Assembly: GCA_023014335.1 (NCBI GenBank)
Contig: JAECYW010000008.1
Coordinates: forward strand, 2,418,001-2,482,000
Source of the DNA: Galerina marginata
Lineage: Eukaryota > Basidiomycota > Agaricomycetes > Agaricales > Galerinaceae
Length of the DNA: 64,000 nt
Direction: 5' to 3'
Shown: positions 23,099 to 36,300 of the stretch, piece after piece
How the letters are laid out: every line of letters begins with the position of its first letter
Numbering within the stretch: position 1 is the stretch's first letter
Translations under genes and position numbers: made by a program
The notes under the pieces: model-generated
Database searches by the model: none
Seen by the model: the letters and a program-made list of their open reading frames with translations, nothing else
Told to the model about the DNA's origin: nothing

Positions 23099-25729
23099 TG
23101 AGAAGGAACACCAAGGATGGGGTTTAGGACAACCACAAGTGTCTGTTGAGTGGCCAGGACCCATTGGTGCGCAGACCTTTTATCGGTCGTCCATACTTGA
23201 AAGAAGTGAGTAGTAATCTGTGCTAGTGAGTCTGACTAGGCCGGGGAAGGTGCGGCCCAACCTTGAATCAGTGAATGCGGAACATTCATAGCTCATTGAC
23301 AGGAGCTGTAAATAACCTCTCATGAAAGAGCTTCGGTAACAAAGAACTTGTCTTGATAATGGGGATGATAATGGCTGATAGGACGCGACAATCCTTCAAC
23401 TGGGGCACGTTGACGCCTTGGTTGTGCAAAGGAAGTGCCCAACGCGGATAAAGTTGAAGCAACGTTAGGGCATTGATCGTGCTCCACCCGGCGCTGTATA
23501 GTAGAATAATCATGATGGGGCCTTCATTGCCGAATGGTCAGTAGCTACCTCGATCGGATTCGAAAAGAGCAAGAACCTACTCGATGACAGCAGCACCGTC
23601 AGTCCGCCGTCATTTTGAATGAACCATCGATTATAGGGGCGGTGATCTCGGTACCCAGAAGCTAGGCGCCTTGTGAATCTCATGAGCGCACAAGGACTGG
23701 ACTGCTTGGGTGATAGGGCAATGGACTGCGGGTCCAGTGATGAAAGTAGTAACAGACCCGCCAAAGTACCAGGCTATTACAATTCAAGATGCGAAACTCC
23801 CAGGTGAACTTGGCTCGTGCAATTGGTTGTCAACATAAGCACTACTGTCTGTGACCCTGAAGCTGGCCTTTTCAACTTGCGCTTGGAATTGTGCATCGTA
23901 GAAAGACCCGGCAGTTTAGATTTTTTTTTCAATTGGTAGAAATATGCCTTGAGATACCCCTTCTCAACTTTCATAATTTTTGCGTATCAACCAAGTCCAG
24001 AGTAAATATTTTCAGTTCGACCACCCAAAATGACGGTTTCACAGGGAACCTGGCCAGCCCGATTTCAATTCAAATCTTATTCGGTTCATTACGTTTTACA
24101 TTGATGTCTTAAAATAGAACATGGTCAGTCTTGGTCCCTCCGTAATAGTTTGCCTATATCTCACTGTCAGAATTGGCTGCTCGGTCCGACTTCCCCCGTA
24201 ATATACATGTACAAACAGTTCATATTTCCTGTTTGTACTCGCACATTCTCTTTAACTATTACGTTCATTCTCCGTCCTGCGCGTCTAACCCCGTTCCTAT
24301 GGGAGCTAGGTTCTGTTACTCACTCAATAATAATTCAAATAACTTGAAATTTTGCAGGTCGTATCTTCTTAATATTTAATTAATTGTCCCAAATTGTTAT
24401 AATTTTTGAGGACTTTTTGACAAGCGTATTCTTTCCGACATTTGCATCCCGGAAATTTGGCATCCTTAAAAATCGAAGCCGATAGCGCAACTAAATGTTC
24501 AGCTAAAATTCACCAAGAAGTGAAATTTGCGACAGGACAATTTACAAATAAAGTTGGAATTAAAACAGTTTGAAACACTTTCAATTTCTGTCTATGAATT
24601 GCATAGTTGCAAGACGTTGGTGCAACTGACCGCTCGAAAATTAGCCCTAGAAAGATGACAAAATTTTAAACCAATTTCAAGGGTTAAATTAAATTTAAAC
24701 ATGGAAATGGCTTTGTGCTTACTATCAGAGAAAAGCTGTATAATCATTTTGAAGAGGGGATCGGTGGTTCTGCCTCTGGATGGATGGCCATTCGAAATTG
24801 GCAGATTCCGATTAAGGAAATAGTGACATGCTAAAAACCCACACTGTCCTGGTGCGTATAATATTAGTTTGAGCAATAATTTTGATATTATTCTTTTTTA
24901 TACTTGTAGAGCTAGCTAATAGCTTTCGATTGATACCAAGTTCGAGGAATTTCATTAAGTATACGAGCGGTAAAAAAATCATTGGCCATCTACTGTATCG
25001 TTTCGACCCCATGTTCAGACCATGTTACGCGTTACACACTTAGTTCATTTTGCAACATGTTCATTACGCCAAAAATAGGCCAAATTAGGAAATTAAGGGT
25101 CCATCGGAGCCGCTCTCGGCGCTTTTTTCGACATTTTGGAGGCTATTTCGGCCTCGTTACGAGTTACAATTTACATATTAGTTCAGTTCACACTGTCGCG
25201 TTACGCGTTACATGAACATGGGGTCGAAACGATACAGTACCTGGGTTGGCCAGGTTCAGGGTCAGGTACAGTAGATTTCAGATTTTCAGGTGAACGATGT
25301 CAGTCGCATGTAAGTTATTCAACGACAGCGCCAGCGCGTTTGGAGGTTAAAGTTTGAGGCGGGTACAAGTGACCAACTGACCAAAGTCGTTTATGTAAGG
25401 CTGACACCCCGCCGGGTCCCCCCCCCTCCAACTTCAAGAGACAGCTCAACCTCTCGCTTTTATTTGATATTTCTAGTAGAATTTCTACCAACATGTTACT
25501 TACACTGTGGCTTAAACCGTAACCTCAAAGAGGTTAAATACATCTGCGAACTCCTCTAGTGAATAATAGATCGTGTGTGCGCGCTTACGATTTTACTGAC
25601 ACTCCTTCGAACCTGGTTTCGAAATAGGCATACAGTAGCAGGATAGCATGAGTAGCGTCGGAATGTGGAGGACCTGAAAAGGTCGGCCTAAGTTACTATG
25701 AAAACAGGTACTTATTCCAAGTGAATTAC
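23099..25729. other. Long intergenic region with an inverted-repeat element
   Basis: 2.6 kb between the two glycosyltransferases. The 24.35-24.97 kb part is AT-rich. The 24,991-25,239 element is described separately. No coding pattern is supported. Confidence 0.5.
24991..25239. mobile_element. 249-bp TA-flanked MITE with perfect 27-bp terminal inverted repeats
   Basis: The first 27 bases (24991-25017, beginning TACTGTATCGTTTCG) are the exact reverse complement of the last 27 (25213-25239, ending CGAAACGATACAGTA). With TA as the target duplication, this looks like a Tc1/mariner-type miniature element. The inside holds TTACGCGTTAC-like words near both ends and no open frame of note. Other copies in the genome would settle it. 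Confidence 0.75.
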
Positions 25730-27840
25730 TCATATAAAATCCTCCAAAAATGTACGCAGTTCCTTCCTGCTCACACCATCTGTCTGCCAAGCCTCTCCAA
25801 ACTTATTCTTCAGAGCCAGCGCGTTGTTTCTTAACTCCTCTCCTTTCGAACCACGACAGGCGTCGATAACTTCTCGAATTTCGGTTCCAACAGCTTCGCG
25901 CGTACCCTTGGCTGCACGTCCATTCCTGTAGAGCGGCTTTAGACCGCGCTCACCAGTTCTCACTTCAATCAACTCGATCGCGACGTTGAGATTCTGTGAG
26001 AGATGGGCTGCTGCAGTCGGTTGGTCGGCTTCAAATGGCCAGGCTATCCTAGGAGTCGAAGTGAAGTCAGTCTACATTGATTCATTCTTCGTGTAGGGAC
26101 ACGACCTCACAAAGGAATTCCGCTTGCAAGAGCCTCCTGTGATACTATTGTGACCGCAATGAGTAAGGAACCATCCCGTAGCCTTCAAACAGCAGCCTCA
26201 GGGTAACGCTGAGAGAAGATCGCAATAGGGAAACCTACTGCATGATTCAAAATGAATTGTTGTGGCGCCCACGGAGTGAGTATGCCCAGGCCTGAAGACT
26301 CGACCTTCTTCGCCAAAGCATCCGAGATCTTGGCGGAAGCCGACGCGTAGCAGAAAATCTAGGAAACCAGTTTGAAAAATAATGAGGCAGAAAAATGTGT
26401 CCATACAAAAGGGAACCTCTTCTCAATCGCAGCCTCGATGACTTCATCGACATATTCGGGGACTGTTGGCCAGAATAAGGTACCAAACGATATCTGGAGA
26501 AAGTGTGTCAACTCGAAGGAAGCAAGGTAAAAGTAGTAGCTTACGAAGAGGACCGGAGTTTTCACCGTGTTCCAAGAGCATTCTAGTCGAGGAACTTCGC
26601 AATGTCGACAGCCACCACGGGAGCTCTGGGGCGCAGTTCCGTATCCGAGAGGTAAGAGCGGGCCAAACACGTATGTTCTCTTATTCCAGTCCGACAACCA
26701 AGACTTCGTTGCATGCAGTGATTCGTCCTCGACGGCATAGGCGGTAGTCAAGACGAGTCCGTCGCATTCTTGCATAAGTCTACCCAAGGCGTCGGATGAA
26801 GAAGGAATTACGAGAGACAGTATGACGGTACTCACGTATATGCTCCTCTCAAAGACTTCAGAAGGATATCTTCGTAGCGTTGCTGGTGGGTACGCGATTA
26901 GTTATGTGTTTTTGAGGTTTAGGAAGAATGTACCTTTTGGGGGAACAATTCGTAGTTGTACAAGGCAGGACAACCTGCAATCTTGATCCACCGTCCCATC
27001 CTCGCCGTAGAATACCTAGATGAGTTTGAGTGAAGAACAACCTTGTGTAATCTGACACTTACTCTTTTAAAAATATCTCCATCATCAGGGTCAACCCCAG
27101 TGCGAGTTGCCTCCTCACGAACGGTCGCGCCAAAAGTCGCCAAGACCGCCGAAGTGTTTAGGGCCCCACAGGTGAAGGGTATACGACACATTGCCTGTTG
27201 ACCAAACGACAATTGGAACGGAATGTCCAGGTAATCGCACGAGTCGCCCGCAGCTGTGGCAGGCCCATCCATTTCTAGAACGAAGTACTTTATTTCCAAC
27301 GCAGTCAGAAAAAAAAACTGGAGCAGGTTACCCACATCCAGAAGTACGACACGAGGTGGAGTAACCGCCTCGAAGACTGTACCCTTGATGGCGCAGACCA
27401 CTGATTTGGACTCTACAAGAGTTTGATAGGCAACTGCGTAGCTTTCCGCTGTTGGGATCTTAAGGGCTACTATATCGTCCGATGTAGACCGAAATGTGGC
27501 GAGAACCCTTGTAGGCAGGAATGAGTTGTAAGTTCCTATATTATTGACGGCCAGAACAAAGTCCACCTAATGCGTCGTAAATGGTCCTCGTGATCACCGT
27601 CACCCAGTTCGGTAGATATCTCAGAATGGGCTTTCTCAAGCAGTTTAGGGGCGACGAACATTGTCACTACAATGCTTTGCATTCTCGTTGACGAGGCGCG
27701 CTGCAAGAATACAGAACCCTCTGACATGGCCTACGGATGACTTTGGTCACTGCTATTATCAATGTTAAATGAGAAAACTCACCCCACGCTGCTTCTCCCG
27801 AGAAGAGCAAGTGAGCAGGACTGGAACCCGATTTCGACAT
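25730..27840 (-). pseudogene. UDP-glycosyltransferase no. 2 (decayed)
   Basis: Tandem sister of the copy at 21-23.1 kb, same strand and same exon borders. Start MSKSGSSPAHLLFSGEAAWG with donor GTGAGT; later RVLATFRSTSDDIVALKIP, ESKSVVCAIKGTVFEAV, EMDGPATAAGDSCDYLDIP, GRWIKIAGCPALYNYE, ECDGLVLTTAYAVEDES, SFGTLFWPTVPEYVDEVI and the end FGEAWQTDGVSRKELRTFL. Breaks: an inserted base at AATGCAAAGC (about 27,675), an extra G at GTGGATC (about 26,985), an extra base after PQSSRGG plus a TAG two codons on (about 26,590-26,610), and a change near the HCGHNS exon (about 26,140). So both copies of this pair look non-functional as given. Confidence 0.8.
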
Positions 27841-28880
27841 TCAAGAGGGACAAGGAAGTAACCCTAGGCGATCACGACAGTCTGAAAGGACAGGAAAGAA
27901 TCAACAGTTTGCCCCCCCGCATTTATCACCCATCCACACGTAATGGGAGTAGAAAGTTTAAAATCAGTTCGCGCTCAGGTTGGTCCTGGTTCCCCTATTG
28001 TCGATGATCAAAGGGGGAAGCTGCTGCCTCAACTTGATTGCGGAAGGGTCCTCATCGACAGAAGCTGCGGATAACGTTTAATGAACTCTCTCCGAGAACG
28101 TAAAGTTGGCCAAGCGGTACCACGATACGACGCGAATCACGCGATATCGTTCACAGACTTGGTAATAAGAAAATGGGCGTAGAATTGCCCATGTCTTGTT
28201 TGTACCAGGAAAGGCCTAACCGGGATGGGCATGAAGCAATGGCAGGGCATCTCCCGTTCCGCACTGTGCCAGAATAATGTACTCGTCAGAGTCGTCACCA
28301 CTGAAGCATCAGAGGCGGCTTTCAATCGGGTTAAAAAAAAGAACCACACTAAACGGTTACAAGCGCCACTGGCTGCCAGTCGGCTACATTTAGTTGTCCT
28401 TTGATTAGGCGGAGTATAGCAGTCCGAGTATCGAGAAGAAGAGCGCGTTTTCAAGAGGGTAGTTGAATTAACCAGCTTAAAATTGGAATGTTGAGAATGC
28501 CGATTGGGTCGGAATAGAGAAAGAAGAAATCTAGTCCCTATCCAGTATTAAAGTTACTGTATTTCAGTTGTATGTAGGGGTTTTCTTGACCATTGGTGGT
28601 GGTTGGTGGTTGGTGATGATGGTGAGGATTCAAACAATTGGTGAGAGTGCGTCGCGTCGCGTGCCACATGTTTAGGGCTAGGTAACCACGTGATCCCAAT
28701 AACCAGTAACAATTGAATCCCTCTCTCTGACTCTCACCTTTACCTCCATCAACACCGAGTGCCCGTCCTTAGTATCCCCTTTATCAGCCACTATGCCACC
28801 TGGTGTCTCTTCAACAGTCAGTTCAATGTCTTCCCTAAGTTTATCTCCCGTATTGTCGTTAACATGGGCACCTTACCCAG
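27841..28880. other. Intergenic, divergent promoters
   Basis: 1 kb between the glycosyltransferase start (-) and the E2 gene start (+). No gene is supported. A GT-rich run (GGTGGTGGTTGGTGG, about 28,596) lies near the E2 side. Confidence 0.5.
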
Positions 28881-30119
28881 ATGACCATGAAGCGGATTAC
28901 CCGCGAAATTGCAGATCTCAAGAAGGAAGATCTCGGTCCAATAGTCCTAGAACCCACCGAGGGTAACTTTAATATATGGAAGGGGAGCATACCTGGACCC
29001 CAAGGCAGCGTGTATGAAGGGGGGATCTTCAATGTGGAAATAGTCTTACCAGCGGATTACCCGTGAGTCTTGCTGCTCGAAACCCACAGACCACTAGTGC
29101 TGATATTTTCGACTCCTAATGCCAGATTCTCCGCCCCGAGAGTCCTTTTCAAGACTAGGTGAGCTGACATGCGACGACTCCTATGGTAGTGGGAGGGATT
29201 AATCCTAGTGTTTATGGCACAGAATATATCACATGAACGTACGTTTCTCTGTCGAATGATATGACGAGAGCCCTGAAATTGACGCTGGAATAGATTTCGG
29301 AGCAGGGAAATATCTGCATCGACATCCTCAAACAGAATTGGTCTCCAGCACTGTCCCTATTTAAAGTGATGCTCTCGCTCTCGTCGCTCTTGACGGACCC
29401 AAATCCAAGTGAGTATCCTTTTTGTTGCTATTATCTCAACTGGGATCTGAATACATTACATCACTAGGGGACCCTCTCGGTAAGTCCTCCTCTTTTTAGG
29501 AGATATCTATAATTCATGAACATTCACTCCTCCCACACTATACTCATCCCATATAACCGTATTTCACACCGCCCATTGACTTATACACCGCGTTTTCCCC
29601 CACCCAGTTCCCTCCATCGCGACGCAATACACGCGACATCGCAAAGAACACGACGCCACGGCACGCCAATGGACAGCAAATTTCGCCACACCCAAACCAC
29701 CGCCGCCGTCTCCGAAGCCTAGCAAAGCGAAGGGGAAAAGACGGGCAGATCCTGGACCGTCCAACGCGTCAGGTAGCTCGAGCTCAGCTCCGAGGTCAAC
29801 TCGATCAGCCGTCGCCGTCGACACCTCTGCGTCAGAGGTTATTGAGCTAGATTCTGACGACGAAGTTCTGTCTAGTGCAGAAACACTGTCAGCCAACGCG
29901 AGAGGCAAGAAGCGGAAGAGACCACAACCGTCTGCAGCTGTAGAAGAGGAAGAAGTTGTGGATCTGGTGGATTCGGACGATGAAAAACCTGCTGTAACGA
30001 AGAAGTCTCGGACGCGTAAGCCACCGAGTGGGTCTGGCCGTGGGTCTGGCGCGAGCAGTAGCAGGAGGTCAACTAGACAGCTCGGAGATGTTATCGTCAT
30101 CGACGACGATGATATCTAG
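28881..30119 (+). CDS. Ubiquitin-conjugating enzyme E2 with SUMO-interaction-like tail
   Basis: Six exons give 289 aa: 28881-29062, 29126-29158, 29223-29238, 29294-29408, 29468-29479 (a 12-nt micro-exon) and 29608-30119. The first 150 residues are a UBC fold: [58 protein letters not shown], then [18 protein letters not shown] with catalytic Cys at about 85. The usual HPN is HMN here; the Asn is kept. An E2 takes ubiquitin from E1 and passes it on with an E3. The tail of about 135 residues is Ser/Lys-rich with basic patches (GKKRKRP, KKSRTRK: likely nuclear) and three hydrophobic-acidic motifs, [21 protein letters not shown] and DVIVIDDDD, which ends the protein. These match SUMO-interaction motifs. 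It converges with the methyltransferase gene, 263 bp apart. The E2 call is firm, the SUMO link is inference. Confidence 0.9.
29468..29479 (+). other. 12-nt micro-exon of the E2 gene
   Basis: The exon is flanked by AG and GTAAGT and joins DPN-PR to [15 protein letters not shown] in frame. Without it the conserved DPL before VPSIA is lost, so it is needed. Confidence 0.75.
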
Positions 30120-30382
30120 ACCTTTTCGTTTTCTCTTTGTATAGCTCAATCACATTAATTGCAATGCTAAACGTTTAACGTTTAACCCTCGTCTCTTGTA
30201 TTCTTGCTTCACTAAGCTTATACGGGCTTGATATTAGTCAAATTCCGGTTTTCAGAATGATGCAGAGAAATTTTTGGAAATTAGCTACTGTGCGTGAACA
30301 AGGTATAAATAATATAATGTTCACTTGAACATAATACCTGAGGGGGAAAAAAGGCATATTAAAACGGGTCATTCCAATGAAG

Positions 30383-33300
30383 CTAGCACAGAAAGAACAT
30401 ACGTTTACAATTAGGTGCCCCACACATGCAAGGCTCATATATTTTATCCCGTTTCGACGTGGTACTCTTCCCGTCATCGTCATCACCGTTGTCGTCCACA
30501 TCGTCGTCGTCCTCTTCCCCGGGGTATTCTCCGCGGTAACTAAAGCAGATCTCTTCGTTGGGCTCAATATCCCGTCTCGAGAAGATGGCGAGCAAAGGTT
30601 TCTGGATGTTGCCTTCGTTGATGTAACATGGGTAGAGTCTGCTGTTTGGGTCGCACGAATGGTTCTAAGATTACCTTTGTAAGTTTGTTTTTTTTGGGAG
30701 GAAAGGGATTGGCAACATACCAGGAAACGAGTGAACTATAAACCCATTTGCATGGTCAACACAGGCAGTTTAAAGGAAGATGCCAGAAAACGTACATTGC
30801 CAGCATGATAAGCATCCACGGTGAACTGATTCGTCCACTCGTCGTCGGCTGCGTCCTTCTGGTGGTGGAAGTCCAGGTCGAAGAGGTACGTCCTTCCAAA
30901 TTTGTTATAGTCGCTATATCATTTGTCAGCCAACCGCACTGTCAACGACAGACGATGACTCACACTCCACGGTCGTGAGCCTCCTCATCTGTAAGCAGTT
31001 CTCCGGCATAGATTCCAATAAAAGTGCCCATCGGAATTTTCTTTGGCCCAGCGAAGACGCCTACGAGTACCACAACAGATATGAGAGGTGTCCGAAAGAA
31101 AAAGAACACTATCGACATACCCCATCCTTTATGCTTCGTCTTTCGAATGGCGACAGGCACTTTCCTGCCATGCTGCACAACCTTCACAAACCAAAGGAGG
31201 ATTAGCATACATCCCCCAACAAGCCAGTCAAACCCCAACTCACCCGATTCCGACATTCCTCCCCACAGCCACACAAATCATTGCACTCAAAGACCGGATA
31301 CCCAGGAATCCTCAGCTTCCCATTCTTATCATACGCAAACTCCAAATTCGGATCCCCACATAGCTTGCGCTGTCGCGCCAAACACGCACACGTCTTGCTC
31401 TTCGGGTTGCACACGCCCTTACAGCCACAACTCACCAGATTCTCGACATCCGGCGGCGGCACGTCCTGCCCATGCCACATCTCGTTCGTATAATGGAACT
31501 CCCACGGCGGCGTCGGCTCGTCGTCGACATCGTTCAGCAGCTTGATGGGCGGGGCGTTCGGCTCGTCCTCCACGGTGTTCTCCAAGATCATCGCCTCGAA
31601 GAGCTCGCGGAAGTGGGGCATCCGTCGGGTGTGGTCCGACATCTGGTTGACGTGATCCTGCAGCGCGTGCGGTAGGTCTCTGGCGTACAGGCATCTGGGC
31701 TGATAGTTGTTCCGGGACCCCGTCCATGTCATGGCCTCGAAACCGCCATATGTCTTCCCGGTTGGCGCTGCGGAGGCCGGGGTAGGTATACTTTCCTCTG
31801 GTGTCGTATTTCGGCTGGCTGGAGCTGATTCAGGCGGTACAATGTCGTCGTCGAAGGACCCAAGCCAGTGGTTGTTATCACTGGTCGACGAGCGGGACGA
31901 TCTTCGTGACGACCGCCGTTTACCAGGGGGAGAAGGAGAACTCAGTCTACGACTAGGCCCTGCCTCATTCGAACCACTAGACATGGCCAACAGTGCTCTA
32001 GAAGCAGATGGTTTCCAAACGATAGAATCTTCAGATAAAGCATCGTTTGTCACGGGCTCGGGAGCATCTTCTGAATGCGCATCAACCAATGCTTGAACTT
32101 CTAGCATAGCTTCGTCGTCCGACAGGAGCTGCTGAGCACCTGAAGAAATGCCTGAGTCCTCTGTCCCATCAGCCATATCAACATCAGCATCGACGTCAGG
32201 TAATGTGGGTGGAGCTGCGCGTTCTGGTCGTTTTCCCAAGGCAACATCCGAGAGCTTGGCTGATCCAAGGGGCGCAGTACCGCCGACCTGGGGTAATGAA
32301 AACGGTACTAAAACCTCGTCAGCAGGACGTGCATCCGTGCTTGGCAATTTACGAGACAGCGACGAACCAAGAAGCCCAAGCCACGGATCCCATAGAAATA
32401 GGCCGTGTTGGCATCTGCGGTCTGGAGGTCGACATCGACGACCCCGCGGCATCAGCAGGACCAGGGCTTGAAGGCGGGATTAGCGGAGTGCGGATGGGCT
32501 GGATCGAGGAGGTCTCTGCCACCGACGGGGCTGATTGGTATCTACCTCCGGTGGACTGCACATCAGCAGCAGCAGACGATCCTCCTTCTGGTCTTGCGTT
32601 TAGAATAGGCGGTGTGATCAGAGGCGTCTTGAGAGGCGGAGAAGGCGACGAGGGCGGAGGAGACGGAGGAGGGCCTTTCTCAATCTCGGACCCATCCTCT
32701 TCTTCTGCCTCTGCCTCTGCCTCTGCCTCAAGTCCAGCTTCCAGTTCAGGTTCGTGTCGAGCAACGACAGCAGGCCGAAGGAGCAGCTCGTCTGTTCCAG
32801 ACCTAGATGTCTCCGCTTGCGCCTGGGCCTGGGACGACGAGCCGGTGCTGTTGGCAGCAGCACCAGCCACTGTTCCACTCCCGCCTTTCAACTTGTCCAA
32901 GTACCCCACAAGCTTCTTCGAGCTTTCCATCGCCCTATCCATGTCCGTATCCGTATTCAACTTCGGTTCCGGGCCAGGATCCACGTCCATACGATCCGAT
33001 GAGACGGCGCCGCCAGTCTTAACGGAAGTAATGCCCACATTGGCACTAGAGTGGATGAAGGCGGGTGGCGGTGGCACAGCAACCTCATCTTCGTTGTCCG
33101 AAGTCAGGTCGATAGCTTGGTCCAACGTATCTCCACGGCCTTTTGGTTGCGGCTGTTGATGGCTAATAGAAGTGCGCTGGTGCTCGCGCGGTCGATGACG
33201 CCCCGAGTTGGCATTTGACTGCGCAACGGACATCATAACGTCCGAAATTGTCCGTCCCTGTCCTTGAGCTTGAGCTTGAACTTGTCCTTGTCCCGAACCA

Positions 33301-36300
33301 GACCCTGAGCCAGACCCAGATGCTTGCCGCCCCTGGGCGACTTTCCGTGCAAAGAGCTTGACAGGTGCCTAGGTGATAAAATGAAACAAGAAAAAAAATT
33401 AAAAAATTCAAGTACTTCAATAACGGCCTGTAAGGAAAATTGCACATACCGGGGCAGAGCTTCCACTTCCACTCCCTTTCCCGCTCGCGGATAATTTCGG
33501 GGACACCACCTGCTGCTTCACTTGCGCCGACGCCGACTCCGACGCCTGCTCCAGTCGTTCAGGCGTACGCGGTTTTTTGGACGATGATGATGAAGATGAC
33601 GGTGGCGACCCCGACGACCCGGCCGCAGCCATTGTTCTGCTCGCAGCAGGAGCAGCAGGAGCAGGACGAGCAACAGGACCGGCAGTCAACCCAAGCGCAT
33701 GGTCCAGATCCCGCATATCGATGCCCGCATCGGCAGGCGAGTTCGGAGCCTTGTCCTTACCCTTACCCTTGTCCTTGTCCAGGGGTTTGCCCATGTCATT
33801 AGGATCACTCTCTTCTTCGCTGTCCTCATCGTCATCGTCATCCTCATAAGAAGCAGAATCAGACACCTCGCCCGAAGACGACCTCGCCTTCTCCCGACGC
33901 GCAGACTTGCCGGTAGACTTGACCGCGATCTGACTCGGCCTCTCTCTCTGCGGCTGTGGGCCAGGAGCGGAGGCAGAGGCAGAGGCAGTAGTGGACGGTT
34001 TCTTGATGAGGGTCGGACTTTTAGAGCTTGAGCTTGAATTAGAGCTTGAGCTTGAATTAGAGCTTGAGCTCGAGCTCGAATTGGATTTGGATTTCGGCAC
34101 AGATTCCCGTACGGACGTCGACAGAGGTCCTGCGGCTGCTGTCTGCGGACTTCTCGCCACTCCTACTGCCGATACCGACGACGACGACGGCAGCGCGTTC
34201 GTACTCGTACTCGTACTTGTACCGGCAGCAAGTTTCGAAGAACCAGCTTGAGAAACATCGACACGGCTCAGACCGGTGGATGTACCTGCTGCAGAAGTCG
34301 AGACAGGTTTGGAAGGCACAGGCGCTGGCACGGAGTGAACTGGTGGGCCGGCGTTGGAGTTGGAGGTGGAGGCGAAGGTGGAGGCGAAGGTGTTGGAGGT
34401 CGAGGCGAAGGTCGAGTTGGATGTGGGTTTGGGATCAGCGTTCGACGCGGGCTTCGGTGCATTTGCAGTTGCCGTTGCATTTGCTGGTGCTGGTGCTGGT
34501 GCCGTTGCAGCTGCTGCTGTTGACGATGACCCGCCCCCCGCGCCAGCACCGTGCTGAGAAACATCAGTTCGGGGAACAGCACTGCTGCTGCTGCTGGTAG
34601 TGGTGATGGGTTTCGGACCAGCAGTGACGGCCGACACCGGTTTGGAGGGCACAGTGACGGGCGCAGAGTGGGCAGACTGTAGTTGAGGTTGAGGTTGAGG
34701 TTGAGGTTGAGGTTTGGGTTGGAGTTGCACTTGCACTTGGGTCGGGGCTGGAGCTGGAGCCGAAGCTGGAGCTGGATTCCTGACCGGACCAGGAGGGTCG
34801 ACCTGCATACCCATATTTGTGCCCGTATTCACGCCCACCTCCACCTCCATATCCACGTCCATATCTTTTGCCGCCTGCCCCTCCACTGCTTGATGACGCG
34901 GTTTGACTGTATTAGTTGAAGAAGAAGCCGTGCCTGCAGCAGCAGACGACGGCGCTAGAGGAAGGACGGAAGTCGACGGTTTTGGAGCGGTCGGTGTAAA
35001 TGTAGAAACTGGGGGCTTAGAAGTCGAAACAGAATTGGAAGTGGACGTCGAAGTGGGAGGAGCGGTGCTGGTAGAGGAACTTGAAGACGCGAGAGGAACA
35101 GGACGGGTCGGGTTGGAAGAAGGTTTCGCAGAGGATGTCGATGCTGACGTAGCTGTAGCTGTCGATGCCGATGTCGACGGTCGAGGTGCAGTCGTAGTAG
35201 AGTTAGAAGTAGAAGTAGAAGTAGAGGTCATAGGTCTAGAAGCAGGTGTCTTGGTCGTAGAAGTAGACGTTGACGCAGAATTTGGCGGCAATGGAGAAGG
35301 AGGAATGTTCCAAGGCGAGGGTTTAAGGGCATTCTGTCGCATCGTAGACGCCGACGCCGACGTAGACACTGCAGAAACTCCCGACTTTGACGGTAATGGA
35401 GAAGGAGCTTGCTTCAAGGGCGTTAACGGCAATGTAGAAGGGGCCATCTTCCAAGGCGAGGGTTTAAAGGCATTCTGTCTCATCGTAGACGCAGATGCGG
35501 ACACCGACGCGGACCCAGCAGCGGTGGAACCACCCGCAGGAGGTCCGTCGACATCCATGCTCTCGCTAGGTGCTTTAGCTTTATCAGCCCGCCCCACCGA
35601 CTCTGGTGCCAGTGGAGTCGCATTCGGCTTCGTCTTCGTCACCGTCGTTTGTGAGAGCGAACTAGAACCTCCTGAACCCGAGCGAGACGCGGGGGCGGAG
35701 CCCGACCCAGACCCAGAACCAGAACCAGAGGCGTTTTTACTCGCCACCGCGTTCGAAGGTCTGCTAATAGCACTACCGCTACCGCTCCCACTCGCAGCAG
35801 TAGCATCCTCACGAATCGACCTCGGCCCTGGTCTCGGAAGAGGCGCACCAGCCGCCTTAGGCAGGCCTTTCTTCGCCGTCGAGGGTGGTGGTGCACGGTC
35901 ATCCTCGCTTCCACTACTGATCTCGATAACCTCCGCCTCTTCCCCCACAGACGCAGGCGGCTTCGACGGCTTACGAACATCCCCCATGCTCCTCCGCTTC
36001 CTCTCCTTCTCTCGGGACAGAGACAGCCTTCGTGCCCGTGCCCCGTCAGAGGAAGAATCCGACATGTCGACGACCTCGGGGTCGGGGAGGGATGCTCGGG
36101 CTTTACCCTTATCGTTGGATCTGGGCTTGTCTCTGGGCTTGGGTTTGGGTTTGGGCCTCGAAGGCGGTGGCGGTGGTGGGTCGTCGTCGTCATCATCCAG
36201 CATAGAAAGGTCGATTATTTCAGATTCAGAAGCAGGTTGCGCAGGCGGTTTGCGTTTCGCGGGTTGAGGTTGGGTACGTTGGAATATACCAATAAGCCCG

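Noticed and set aside
24037..25275. A larger element with ends around AACCTGGCCAGCCCG and its near complement at 25,241-25,263
   Set aside because: The match is only about 15 bases and imperfect, and no target duplication flanks it.
32203..33159. A 318-codon + strand frame
   Set aside because: Antisense shadow of methyltransferase exon 2 and part of exon 3, which join in phase on the minus strand.
34903..36267. A 454-codon open frame on the + strand with Glu/Val/Asp-rich sequence
   Set aside because: It is the antisense of the Ser/Thr/Ala-rich methyltransferase exon; the low-complexity codons keep the opposite strand open. The minus-strand frame has in-phase splicing to the SET exons and homologous copies.
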